Part shown: positions 41,747-50,248 of the stretch, one piece after another
Position numbering within the stretch: the stretch's first letter is position 1
How the letters are laid out: each line of letters starts with the position of its first letter
From: Caryophanales bacterium UBA1188
GTDB taxonomy: Bacteria > Bacillota_I > Bacilli_A > Izemoplasmatales > UBA1188
DNA length: 64,000 nucleotides
Direction: 5' to 3'
Assembly: GCA_002310135.1 (NCBI GenBank)
Contig: DBYK01000001.1
Span: 1-64,000 of the forward strand
Program-made: the position numbers and the translations under genes
Notes under the pieces: model-generated
Seen by the model: only the letters and a program-made list of their open reading frames with translations
What the model was told of the DNA's origin: nothing
Database searches by the model: none

Positions 41747-44070
41747 TTTAAATAACAGATAGTGACTCCACGGCCACCCTCATTTTCATCTCCAGGCCTA
41801 TAACTTTTAATTTGATCATGACTCTTACAATAATCAATAACCATATTTCTTAAAGCTAGAGTTCCATATCCATGAATAATTTCAACTACATTTAGATTAG
41901 ATATTAATGCATCATCTATGAATTTTTCTAATGCTTCTTTAGCTTCTTCATACCTAAAGCCTCTTAAATCTAATCTAGTACTAACTGTATTATTTATAGT
42001 TGACTCTCTCTTGATGTCTTTAATCGCTTTTTCTTCTTGATTAATTACATCAACATACTCAATTTCATTTTTTGAGAATGTTGAATTTAGCGAGCCTAAA
42101 AGTATTGTATATTTGTTTTTGTTTATCGATAATACAGTTCCAATCCTATCATATTCAATTATTCTTACGCTATCTCCAACCTTAATCTCATTTTTATTTT
42201 TGGATTTTATTATATATTTATCTTTATAAAGAGAGTTTGTTTTGCCTCTTAAAGATGCGATAACATCTTCTTTAACTTTGTTACCACTTTCAATTTCTTT
42301 CTTAACTTTCTTGATTTCATCAAGAAGTATAGTTGCTTCTTTTTGAGTTTTTTCTAGCAACTTATTTTTTTCTTCGGTTAAAACATCCAATCTTTTATAC
42401 AATTTATTTCTTTCAGCTTTAAAAGAAATTTCATTATTTTTAATATCGTTTTCAAGTTTGGCCTTAAGCGTTAGATAATCTTGTTTTAATTGCTTAACTT
42501 TAAGATTTTCTTCTTCTAACCTTTTAATTAAATTAGATTCTTCATCTCTAAATTCTAAATTTATGTTTTTTGCTTCGTCTATAATCTCTTTATTTAACCC
42601 TAATTTTTCTGAGATTAAAAGAGCATTACTACTGCCTGAAACGTTGATTAGAAGCCTATATGTAGGCTTTAAACTTTCATTATCGAACTCAACACTTGCG
42701 TTTAAGATATCACTATTTTGATATGCATATTCTTTAAGTTCTGGGTAATGAGTGGTTGAAACTGAATATATATTTCTTCTTCTTAAATAATTTAAAATTG
42801 AAATAGCAATAGATGCACCTTCTTTAGGATCAGTACCACTTCCAAGTTCATCAAGTAGTACTAATGAATCATTTTCTATTGAATTTATGATTCTAACGAT
42901 TCTTGTCATATGAGATGAAAAAGTAGATAAGGATTGTTCTATAGATTGTTCATCACCTATATCTGCATATATCCCACTAAATATTACAGTTTTAGATCCT
43001 TCTTTAACTGGAATCAAAATTCCAGATTGAACCATTAAAGATAATAGACCTAACGTTTTAAGCACTACTGTTTTGCCTCCAGTATTAGGGCCAGTAATAA
43101 TCATTGTCCTTTTTTTATCTAATGAAATATCATTAGCAACTACTTCATCTTTATCAATTAGAGGATGCCTTGCATCGATTAAGTCAATGACATTTGATTC
43201 AACCACATTTACTGCATCAATTTCTTTAGCGTATCTTGCTTTACTAAAAATAAAATCAAGCTCTTTAATATTTAAATCATTATTTTTTATTGCATCATAA
43301 AATGATGAAATAAATACTGATAGTTCATATAGAATTCTATTTATTTCCTTATTCTCTTCATTTTTTAGTGAAGTGATTTTATTTTCAAGTTCACTAATTT
43401 GAAGTGGTTCAATATACACAGTTTGGCCAGATTGAGATTCATCATAAATAATCCCTTTCACGTGAGATTTGTATTCACTCTTAATTGGAATTACTTTATG
43501 ACCGTTTCTTATTGTGATAATCGCCTCACTTAATTTTGAAGATAATGATTTGAGTAAATCACTAAGTTTTGAATTTATGTTCGCTTCAACTTGTCTTATA
43601 TTCTTTCTTATTTTATATAATTCATTTGATGCAGTATCAATGATATTTAAATCATCATCAATAATTTTTCTTATTTCATTTTCAATAGGTTTTAATGATA
43701 AAATGTTATCAAAATAAACATCCAAAGAAGATATTTCAACACCTAAATTTTTAATCTTTTTATAATATGAGATATATTTAGATGATGTTATAGACAAAGA
43801 TAATATTTCATTTATTTCTGAAATTGTTAAAGATGCACCAATTCTGATCCTATCAATAATATCCTTTAGGCTGTATTTAACGATTTCAACATATGAATTC
43901 CTGAATATAAAATTTTTCGCATCAGAAACCTCCCCTAATGATTTAAAAATAATCTCTTTATCATTAGTAGGTCTTAAATCGATAATTCTTTTCTTAGTTT
44001 CATCTAAAAATGAATAATTTTGGATTATATTTAAAATCTTATTATATTCTAGTAATTCTATCTCAAACAT
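41743..44070 (-). CDS. mutS2: MutS2 family protein
   Basis: A 775-residue MutS-like ATPase without the mismatch-recognition domain. It has clamp and core domains, Walker A 'ITGPNTGGKTVVLKTLG' (about 325-341), Walker B 'LVLLDELGSGTDPKEGASIAISIL' type, a long coiled coil (about 510-600) and a C-terminal Smr nuclease domain with 'LDLRGFRYEEA' and 'IIHGYGTLALRNMV'. In Firmicutes, MutS2 suppresses recombination or splits collided ribosomes. The start is the ATG at 44070; an in-frame TTG at 44082 would leave almost no leader after the -10 box. Confidence 0.95.
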   Translation of the reverse strand: MFEIELLEYNKILNIIQNYSFLDETKKRIIDLRPTNDKEIIFKSLGEVSDAKNFIFRNSYVEIVKYSLKDIIDRIRIGASLTISEINEILSLSITSSKYISYYKKIKNLGVEISSLDVYFDNILSLKPIENEIRKIIDDDLNIIDTASNELYKIRKNIRQVEANINSKLSDLLKSLSSKLSEAIITIRNGHKVIPIKSEYKSHVKGIIYDESQSGQTVYIEPLQISELENKITSLKNEENKEINRILYELSVFISSFYDAIKNNDLNIKELDFIFSKARYAKEIDAVNVVESNVIDLIDARHPLIDKDEVVANDISLDKKRTMIITGPNTGGKTVVLKTLGLLSLMVQSGILIPVKEGSKTVIFSGIYADIGDEQSIEQSLSTFSSHMTRIVRIINSIENDSLVLLDELGSGTDPKEGASIAISILNYLRRRNIYSVSTTHYPELKEYAYQNSDILNASVEFDNESLKPTYRLLINVSGSSNALLISEKLGLNKEIIDEAKNINLEFRDEESNLIKRLEEENLKVKQLKQDYLTLKAKLENDIKNNEISFKAERNKLYKRLDVLTEEKNKLLEKTQKEATILLDEIKKVKKEIESGNKVKEDVIASLRGKTNSLYKDKYIIKSKNKNEIKVGDSVRIIEYDRIGTVLSINKNKYTILLGSLNSTFSKNEIEYVDVINQEEKAIKDIKRESTINNTVSTRLDLRGFRYEEAKEALEKFIDDALISNLNVVEIIHGYGTLALRNMVIDYCKSHDQIKSYRPGDENEGGRGVTICYLK

Positions 44071-44085
44071 ATAAATACCCAAAGA

Positions 44086-44114
44086 ATTATAACATTAAAT
44101 GTTATATTTCGCAA
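44086..44114 (-). promoter_or_regulatory. mutS2-truB-ribF promoter with 19-base palindrome
   Basis: On the minus strand TTGCGA (44109-44114), 17 bases, TATAAT (44086-44091) within ATGTTATAAT. The perfect palindrome TATAACAT-TAA-ATGTTATA (44088-44106) covers the -10 box and spacer and lies between two divergent genes. Confidence 0.65.
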
Positions 44115-44122
44115 TCTCATGA

Positions 44123-44128
44123 TAAAAT
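44123..44128 (+). promoter_or_regulatory. -10 box of rnhC, possibly leaderless
   Basis: TAAAAT ends six bases before the rnhC start codon and no ribosome binding site is present, so the message may start at the ATG. The -35 region is weak. Confidence 0.5.
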
Positions 44129-44134
44129 ACAAGT

Positions 44135-44971
44135 ATGCCAAGTATTAAACTAAGTGAAAAAGAGATTAAAGAATTTTGTGAAAAATTCAAAGAATATGAA
44201 GTTGCTCCAACTAATGAATATATGGAGCATTTTTTCAAACTCAAAGGTGCTTCTGTCTCTATTTTTAAGAGTGGAAAATGTGTGTTCCAAGGATCCTCTT
44301 TAGATATATTTAGTGATTATATTAATGTTAAAAAATCCGATATTGAATATGATGATTTTGACACTATTGGTATGGATGAAGTAGGCACAGGAGATTTGTT
44401 CGGTCCTATAGTTACCTGCGCACTTCTTGTAAGATGCGAAGATGTCTTTAAACTTAAAGAAAAAGGGATAAAAGATTCTAAAACAATCAGTGATTCAACC
44501 ATTTTAAAGCTTGGAAAATTTCTAATTTCTAATTTTAAATTTAAAACAAGCATAGTCAGAAATGAGATTTATAATGATCATTATAATGAATATAATATGA
44601 ATAGTATGAAAGCAAAACTTCACAATCAAAACTTGACACTTTTATCTAAAGAAGTTAATTTTGAATATGTTTGTCTAGATGAATTTTGTTCAAAGGATAA
44701 GTATTTTGAGTATTTAGGTGAAGATGCTTTTAAAGATATTCATTTTGAAATGAAAGGTGAAACTAAAAGTATCGCTTGTGCAGCATCTAGTATAGTCGCA
44801 AGATATTATTTACTCCTTGAATTTCAAAGACTTAAAAAGCTATATGGATATGATTTACCTAAAGGAAGTGGAGATGCATCAAATAAAATGCTACAAAAAA
44901 TAAAAGATGATAATAAAGAAGATATTTTATATCATATAGCTAAATTAAATTTTAAAAACATAAGCAAATAA
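44135..44971 (+). CDS. rnhC: Ribonuclease HIII
   Basis: A 278-residue enzyme that removes RNA from RNA-DNA hybrids. An N-terminal TBP-like domain (about 1-75) precedes the RNase HII-type catalytic core with 'GMDEVGTGDLFGPIVTCALLV' type sequence (first acidic residues at about 80-87), 'GIKDSKTIS' and 'ASSIVARYYLL'. The N-terminal extension and this pattern distinguish HIII from HII. It is the only plus-strand gene in its neighbourhood and is divergent from mutS2. Confidence 0.95.
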   Translation: MPSIKLSEKEIKEFCEKFKEYEVAPTNEYMEHFFKLKGASVSIFKSGKCVFQGSSLDIFSDYINVKKSDIEYDDFDTIGMDEVGTGDLFGPIVTCALLVRCEDVFKLKEKGIKDSKTISDSTILKLGKFLISNFKFKTSIVRNEIYNDHYNEYNMNSMKAKLHNQNLTLLSKEVNFEYVCLDEFCSKDKYFEYLGEDAFKDIHFEMKGETKSIACAASSIVARYYLLLEFQRLKKLYGYDLPKGSGDASNKMLQKIKDDNKEDILYHIAKLNFKNISK

Positions 44972-44991
44972 AAAAGAGATTTATCTCTTTT
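44971..44991. terminator. Bidirectional terminator
   Basis: AAAAGAGA/TCTCTTTT with a short loop between the convergent rnhC and surE genes, overlapping the surE stop codon. Confidence 0.75.
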
Positions 44992-45706
44992 CTATTATAT
45001 CAGTAAATTTATCAATAATATCTAAATCTTCTAGTGATGGTTTTAAAGGAGTAATGGAGAAATAACCTCTACTCGTATAATACACATCACTATTTTTATG
45101 ATCTATAAGTCTTTCTTGTCTTTCTTTATATGCGGCTTCAACCCCATTTTCAAGTAGAATATCTTTATTCTCTTTAACATTTATTATTCTACCAACTTTA
45201 AAACCTAAAACCTTATTACCTCTTGGATAATTTACATTTAAGATATCAGTATAATCAGTTAATTTATTTTCAAAAATGTAATCTAATACAATTTTTGTTT
45301 TTTCTTTAACTGCTTCAAAAGAATCATTTGATGAAGTTGAAAGAGCAATGGCTTTATGGCCTTCTAAAGAGGCGACTATACAAGCACCAATAGTCCCACT
45401 AAAAAGTGTATCTTTACCTTGATTATATCCAACATTACAACCAGATACTATAAAGTCAAATTCAACATCTTTAAATTGATATAAACCAAAGCTTACTGAA
45501 TCGGCAGGAGTTCCATCAACTGCATAAAAATTATTGTGTATTTTTTTGACAGAAATATTCTTTCCAAAAGATATAGATGCACTTGTCCCTGACTTCTCAC
45601 TTAAAGGTGCAGATACATAGACATCACCATATTCTTTTAGTACTTCCATTACAGCTAATAATGATCTGCTTAAATATCCATCATCATTAGTTAGTAGAAA
45701 CTTCAT
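44981..45706 (-). CDS. surE: 5'/3'-nucleotidase SurE
   Basis: A 241-residue nucleotidase that removes phosphate from nucleoside monophosphates. The metal site 'LLTNDDGYLS' at the N-terminus, 'APLSEKSGTSASIS', 'VDGTPADSVSFG' and 'VSGCNVGYNQGKDTLFSGTIGAC' (typical SGxNxG, with Cys in place of Ile/Pro positions) identify it. The start is the ATG at 45706 with GAGG upstream; it overlaps the GH3-like gene by 20 bases and ends the ruvB operon. Confidence 0.95.
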   Translation of the reverse strand: MKFLLTNDDGYLSRSLLAVMEVLKEYGDVYVSAPLSEKSGTSASISFGKNISVKKIHNNFYAVDGTPADSVSFGLYQFKDVEFDFIVSGCNVGYNQGKDTLFSGTIGACIVASLEGHKAIALSTSSNDSFEAVKEKTKIVLDYIFENKLTDYTDILNVNYPRGNKVLGFKVGRIINVKENKDILLENGVEAAYKERQERLIDHKNSDVYYTSRGYFSITPLKPSLEDLDIIDKFTDIIEKR

Positions 45707-47381
45707 TTTTATTTTCCTCACTCTCTTTACTACTTTGAGCATCACTTGTTATAGCCTTCTCTTTATATAAATCTTCGCTAAATATTTTTTCAAATGAATC
45801 GTTATTATAATCAAAACTAAAATATTCAGAAATTAGTTCTTTTAAGTTATCTTCTAAACTATCTTTAGATTTTAAATAAAAATCCTTTGAAAGATTTAAT
45901 CTTGTGATTGAATCACCAATCAATATTTTGTACTTAGTATTTTCAATAACCATTTTATTATATTTAAAACTATATATTTCAAAATTATAAAGTGGAATTA
46001 TAAATTCTAAAGTCTTTTCTTCATAAGCTTTTAAATATATTGATTTAAATTGTAAAAGTAAAGGATTAGCTCTATATGTATTTGACACTTCAACATTCAA
46101 AAATAGGAAGGTTGGAATATATGAATCATAGATAGAATCATTTAAAACATTTACTTTCACATATACATTTCTTTTATCATGCCTTAAAGACAGCCTAGAA
46201 TATTTAATATTAGAATAAGTTAGTCCTTCAGTAAATCTAAATATTATATTATCTTTATTCTTTTCAAATTCTCTATATCCAATAAATATGCTTTCAATAA
46301 GAGAATTGTTTTTATCTTTATCTAAATCATTTTTGACAATATCTTCTTTTAATCTGCCTGAAGGAGATATAAATGAATATAGGTTAAATACTATAGATTT
46401 AGAAATATCAAAGTTATATTTTTCATAAAACAATAATCCTTTTATTTCTGATAAATAATCAAAATCTCCTATATATGATCCTTTTAAAACTACTATAATA
46501 TTTTCATTATATTCTTTAATCTTTGAGACGATATCTTTATCAATATTATCTGAAATAATGGCTATTTTATCATATTTTTTAAGTGAATCATAATCTATTT
46601 CATCAAATGAAATTAGTTTATAATCTAAACTGAATTCATCTAATATTTTGGATATTTCATTATTCTTAGCTATATATAATATTTTATCATTAATTTTTAG
46701 TGGTAAAATTGAATCATCATTTTTTAGAAGTATTGAAGATAATGAAACTAAATTTGACAAAATACTATCATAATCCATATCTTCAATTTCTTTTTTATCA
46801 TTGTATTTTATTATATTTGAGATTAATGATTCTACTAATCTATCTATTTCAATATCATCAAATAATGAATCTAGATTATATATGTTAAATTTTGTATTAT
46901 TTAACTCAAGAAGAAAGTTTTTAATAAATCTATAAAATATTTCATTTAATGCTTTAGGATCGATTTTTTTATTCATTATAGATTGATACAATGATTTGAC
47001 ATCAATTAGAGGTAAAACATTTGATGATAATCCTTTTATAAATGCTGAATTGAGGATATAAGTTAAAACTTCATTTTTAGAAAAATAATCCTTATAATCA
47101 TATATTCTTTTAATGCTTATATCTTTTGTTAAATATGCATTATAACCATTTTTAAATAGTTCAATTGAAGATATTTCTCCTAATTTATATAAGACATCTT
47201 CATTGAAAGAATTTAAGAAGAATTGAGCACAAAATTCTTCTTTTATGTTTCCATTAAATAAAGAAAGCTTATAATTACTACCTAAGAAATTAGTCAACTC
47301 TATAGTTGAATTTAGGATTTTAAGCTTTTCTTCGAAACTTGTTGATTTTAGTAATTGTTTAGCTTTCTTATTATAATTCAT
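45687..47381 (-). CDS. Degenerate GH3 (beta-glucosidase-like) protein
   Basis: A 564-residue cytoplasmic protein whose plan resembles glycoside hydrolase family 3. The N-terminus 'STSFEEKLKILNS' recalls 'LTLEEKV.LL'; the middle has 'LKNDDSILPLK' (GH3 'L.N....LPL'); 'FTEGLTYSNIKYS' (about 391-403) recalls 'FGyGLSYT.F.Y'; and the end (about 405-500) is a fibronectin III-like GH3 tail with 'KSIYLKAYEEKTLEFIIPL' and 'YKILIGDSI'. The barrel is much shortened and the catalytic Asp motif is absent, so it should not be an active glycosidase. It lies four bases after ftsZ in the ruvB-surE operon. The homology call is from patterns only. Confidence 0.6.
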   Translation of the reverse strand: MNYNKKAKQLLKSTSFEEKLKILNSTIELTNFLGSNYKLSLFNGNIKEEFCAQFFLNSFNEDVLYKLGEISSIELFKNGYNAYLTKDISIKRIYDYKDYFSKNEVLTYILNSAFIKGLSSNVLPLIDVKSLYQSIMNKKIDPKALNEIFYRFIKNFLLELNNTKFNIYNLDSLFDDIEIDRLVESLISNIIKYNDKKEIEDMDYDSILSNLVSLSSILLKNDDSILPLKINDKILYIAKNNEISKILDEFSLDYKLISFDEIDYDSLKKYDKIAIISDNIDKDIVSKIKEYNENIIVVLKGSYIGDFDYLSEIKGLLFYEKYNFDISKSIVFNLYSFISPSGRLKEDIVKNDLDKDKNNSLIESIFIGYREFEKNKDNIIFRFTEGLTYSNIKYSRLSLRHDKRNVYVKVNVLNDSIYDSYIPTFLFLNVEVSNTYRANPLLLQFKSIYLKAYEEKTLEFIIPLYNFEIYSFKYNKMVIENTKYKILIGDSITRLNLSKDFYLKSKDSLEDNLKELISEYFSFDYNNDSFEKIFSEDLYKEKAITSDAQSSKESEENKNEVSTN

Positions 47382-47384
47382 ATA

Positions 47385-48533
47385 TTATCTTTTTAACCAA
47401 GATGGAATATTCAAAGAATCATCATCTTTATCATGTTTCTTTGAGAGTTTTTCTTGTCTTTCTTTTTCTTTTTTCTCTTTTCTTGTTAGAGGTTTGTCAT
47501 TGCTATATTGACTGAAGATATCTTTTTCTTCTTCATCTTCAACTTCACCAAGATTGAGTTTCATATTTTTTAGTGGATCTTTAGCAAACCCTGTGGCAAT
47601 TACAGTGACTACTATTTCATCGCCTAATTCTGGATTGATTGCACAACCATAGATTAGTTGACTCAAATCAGTTGTAGTCGCATTTTTGATTTCATTAATA
47701 ACTTCATTTACTTCATGAAGTGACATTTGAACACTTGAAGTTATGTTTATGATAGCTGCAGTGGCGCCATTTATAGATGTTTCAAGAAGTGATGATTTGA
47801 TTGCAAGTTGTGCAGCATCTTTAGTTCTTGTTTCGCCTTTAGCAACCCCTATACCCATAAGTGCTGTACCTTTATTAGACATGATTGTTCTAACATCAGC
47901 GAAATCGACATTGATAACACCTTCTTGATAGATTAGTTCAGTAATACCTTGAACTGCTTGTCTTAAAACATTATCGGCTTTTCTGAATGCTTCAAGGTAT
48001 GGTGTATTTCTTCCTGTAACTTGAAGGAGCCTATCATTAGGAATAATAATTAAAGTATCGACATGTTCTTTGAATTCTTCTATAGCTTCAAGAGCAATTA
48101 CCATTCTTTGTTTGCCTTCGAAACTAAATGGTTTAGTGACAACACCAACTGTAAGACATTTCATTTCTTTCGCAAGACGAGCGATTACTGGTGCAGCACC
48201 TGAACCAGTGCCACCACCCATACCTGCAGTTATGAAAACCATGTCAGTGCCACTTAATTCTTCTCTTATTTCATCTTCATCTTCTTCTGCGGCTTTTCTT
48301 CCGATCTCAGGATGAGCTCCAGCACCTAAGCCTCCAGTTGTTCTTTTGCCGATTAATATTCTTTTATCTGCTTTAGATCTTCTAAGTGCTTGTGCATCTG
48401 TGTTGACAGAAACGAATTCGACTCCATCTACTTCGTTTTCAATCATTCTATCTACAGCGTTGCAGCCTCCGCCACCTACACCGAAAACTTTAATTATTGC
48501 GTTCTGATTATAATCTTTGAAATCTTCAAACAT
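47385..48533 (-). CDS. ftsZ: Cell division protein FtsZ
   Basis: A 382-residue tubulin-like GTPase that forms the division ring. Motifs: 'VFGVGGGGCNAVDRMIE' at the N-terminus, the tubulin signature 'GMGGGTGSGAAPVIA' (about 104-118), the T7 loop 'NVDFADVRTIMSNKGTALMGIG' type, and a charged linker ending in the conserved C-terminal peptide 'LNIPSWLKR'. The C-terminal peptide usually binds FtsA or SepF, neither of which is in the window. The start ATG has GGGGG five bases upstream; the frame is open to a TTG at 48545. Unlike the classical dcw cluster, ftsZ sits between tgt and a GH3-like gene. Confidence 0.98.
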   Translation of the reverse strand: MFEDFKDYNQNAIIKVFGVGGGGCNAVDRMIENEVDGVEFVSVNTDAQALRRSKADKRILIGKRTTGGLGAGAHPEIGRKAAEEDEDEIREELSGTDMVFITAGMGGGTGSGAAPVIARLAKEMKCLTVGVVTKPFSFEGKQRMVIALEAIEEFKEHVDTLIIIPNDRLLQVTGRNTPYLEAFRKADNVLRQAVQGITELIYQEGVINVDFADVRTIMSNKGTALMGIGVAKGETRTKDAAQLAIKSSLLETSINGATAAIINITSSVQMSLHEVNEVINEIKNATTTDLSQLIYGCAINPELGDEIVVTVIATGFAKDPLKNMKLNLGEVEDEEEKDIFSQYSNDKPLTRKEKKEKERQEKLSKKHDKDDDSLNIPSWLKR

Positions 48534-48551
48534 ATGAACCCCCAAGTTAAT

Positions 48552-49667
48552 CTATTTGTAATATTTTTTTAAGAAATGATTTTTAAATTCTAAAAACTTA
48601 TCGTTTTTAATTGCTTCTTTTATATTATGCATTAAATTTTTCAAAAAGTACAAATTATGATATGAGATTAATCTATATGATAACATTTCTCCTTCTCTAA
48701 ATAAATGCCTTATATAAGCTTTTGAGTATTTTTTACATGTTTCACATTCACAAGATGGATCAAGTGGTGAAAAATCATTTTCATATTCTTTATTTTTGAT
48801 GTTTACTCTTCCAAGAGAAGTCGTTGCGACACCATGCCTTGCGATTCTTGTTGGCTCAACACAGTCGAACATATCTATACCATTTTCAACTCCATATAAT
48901 ATATCATCAGGAGTTCCAACACCCATCAAATATCTTGGCTTATCTTGAGGCATAATATCTTTTAGATATTTTAAGACCTCAATTCTTTCTTCCTTAGATT
49001 CACCAACTGATAGTCCGCCTATTGAGTAACCATCAAAACCTATTTTTTCAAGTTCTTCTATCGCATATTTTCTTAAATCTTTATATGGTCCACCTTGAAC
49101 TATGCCAAATAAAGCTTGCCTATTTTTAAATTTATGAGCGTCTTTTCCTCTTTTTGCCCAACGAATAGTTCTATCTACTGATTCCTTCATATAACTATAA
49201 CTCTCATTAAATGGCGGGCATTCATCGAGGCTCATCATTATATCTGATGAAATTGCGTTTTGTATCTCTATAGATATCTCAGGGCTCATAAAAAGACTTG
49301 AACCATTTTTATAATGTTTGAATGTTACTCCTTCTTCAGATATTTTTCTAGTATCACTAAGCGAAAAGACTTGATAACCACCGCTATCAGTTAAAAGAGC
49401 ACCATTCCACTTATTAAATCCTCTTAAACCTCCGAAGAGTTTTAGTGTTTCAATCCCAGGTGATAACCAAAGATGATAAGTGTTCCCAAGAATTAATCCA
49501 TCTGAGACTTCTTCGACTTCTTCATTAGTCAAGCACTTAACATCACCTTTAGTACCTACTGGCATGAAAATTGGGGTTTCAAACTCCTTTCCATTTAATA
49601 CTAAATGTCCTAATCTCGCTCCAGTTTCTTTATCTTTTTTTAAAACTTCAAATTCAAGAGCGGACAT
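48552..49667 (-). CDS. tgt: tRNA-guanine transglycosylase
   Basis: A 371-residue enzyme that exchanges guanine 34 for preQ1 in GUN-anticodon tRNAs. Motifs: 'TPIFMPVGTKGDVKCLT', 'DSGGYQVFSLS' (base-exchange Asp), 'GIVQGGPYKDLR', 'GYSIGGLSVGE', 'YLMGVGTPDDIL', and the zinc site 'CECETCKKYSKAYIRHL'. The queA-(pduL)-tgt order links it to queuosine synthesis. It overlaps the pduL stop codon by one base. Confidence 0.97.
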   Translation of the reverse strand: MSALEFEVLKKDKETGARLGHLVLNGKEFETPIFMPVGTKGDVKCLTNEEVEEVSDGLILGNTYHLWLSPGIETLKLFGGLRGFNKWNGALLTDSGGYQVFSLSDTRKISEEGVTFKHYKNGSSLFMSPEISIEIQNAISSDIMMSLDECPPFNESYSYMKESVDRTIRWAKRGKDAHKFKNRQALFGIVQGGPYKDLRKYAIEELEKIGFDGYSIGGLSVGESKEERIEVLKYLKDIMPQDKPRYLMGVGTPDDILYGVENGIDMFDCVEPTRIARHGVATTSLGRVNIKNKEYENDFSPLDPSCECETCKKYSKAYIRHLFREGEMLSYRLISYHNLYFLKNLMHNIKEAIKNDKFLEFKNHFLKKYYK

Positions 49668-50248
49668 TAGTCTACTATTTCTCCAAATACTTCGCCACTT
49701 AAATTGGCCGCATTTGATTCATCTGTATCTATGTGCATAGCAAGAGAGAAATCATCTCTAACTCTTACAACTACATCATCAAATATCAATGATCTTTCGT
49801 TAGAATCGATTTTTACTTTAACTATATCGCCATTTTTAAAGCCAAATTCTAATGCATCTTTTTCTGTAGCATGAATATGTCTTTTAGCTGCGATAACACC
49901 TTCTTCAATTTCAATAAATTTAGAACTATCTAATGAATTCTCAATTCTAATTCCAGGAGTTCCTTTTATATCTCCACTCTCTTTAACAGGTGCGCTTAAG
50001 CCGAGTGTCCTACTATCAGTTAGAGATATTTCAACTTGTGCAGCTTTTCTATATGGTCCTAAAATTGAAACATTGTTGATTGATTTTTTTGGACCAATTA
50101 AATTAACCTTTTCATTTGAAACATATTGACCAGGTTGTGATAAATATTTTTTTACTGTGAGTTCTTTATCATCACCGAATAACTTATGAAATTGTTCCTC
50201 TGTTAAATGTACGTGTCTTGCACTAGTTTCTACTAATATTTTTTTCAT
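49667..50248 (-). CDS. pduL: Phosphate propanoyltransferase/phosphotransacetylase PduL
   Basis: A 193-residue PduL-type phosphate acyltransferase converting acetyl- or propionyl-CoA to the acyl phosphate, which gives ATP through acetate kinase. Two PduL domains are visible through 'ETSARHVHLTEEQFHKLFG' type start (metal-binding histidines in HVHL) and 'IAAKRHIHATEKDALEFG' type repeat at about 118-135. No shell proteins or microcompartment genes are nearby, so this is probably the housekeeping form. It overlaps queA by four bases and tgt by one. Confidence 0.93.
   Translation of the reverse strand: MKKILVETSARHVHLTEEQFHKLFGDDKELTVKKYLSQPGQYVSNEKVNLIGPKKSINNVSILGPYRKAAQVEISLTDSRTLGLSAPVKESGDIKGTPGIRIENSLDSSKFIEIEEGVIAAKRHIHATEKDALEFGFKNGDIVKVKIDSNERSLIFDDVVVRVRDDFSLAMHIDTDESNAANLSGEVFGEIVD

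Noticed and set aside
44981..45745. Longer SurE starting at 45745
   Set aside because: SurE proteins begin just before 'LLTNDDG'; the ATG at 45706 has a GAGG site.
49667..50248. Microcompartment locus suggested by pduL
   Set aside because: No shell protein or aldehyde dehydrogenase genes are nearby; neighbours are tRNA-modification and repair genes.
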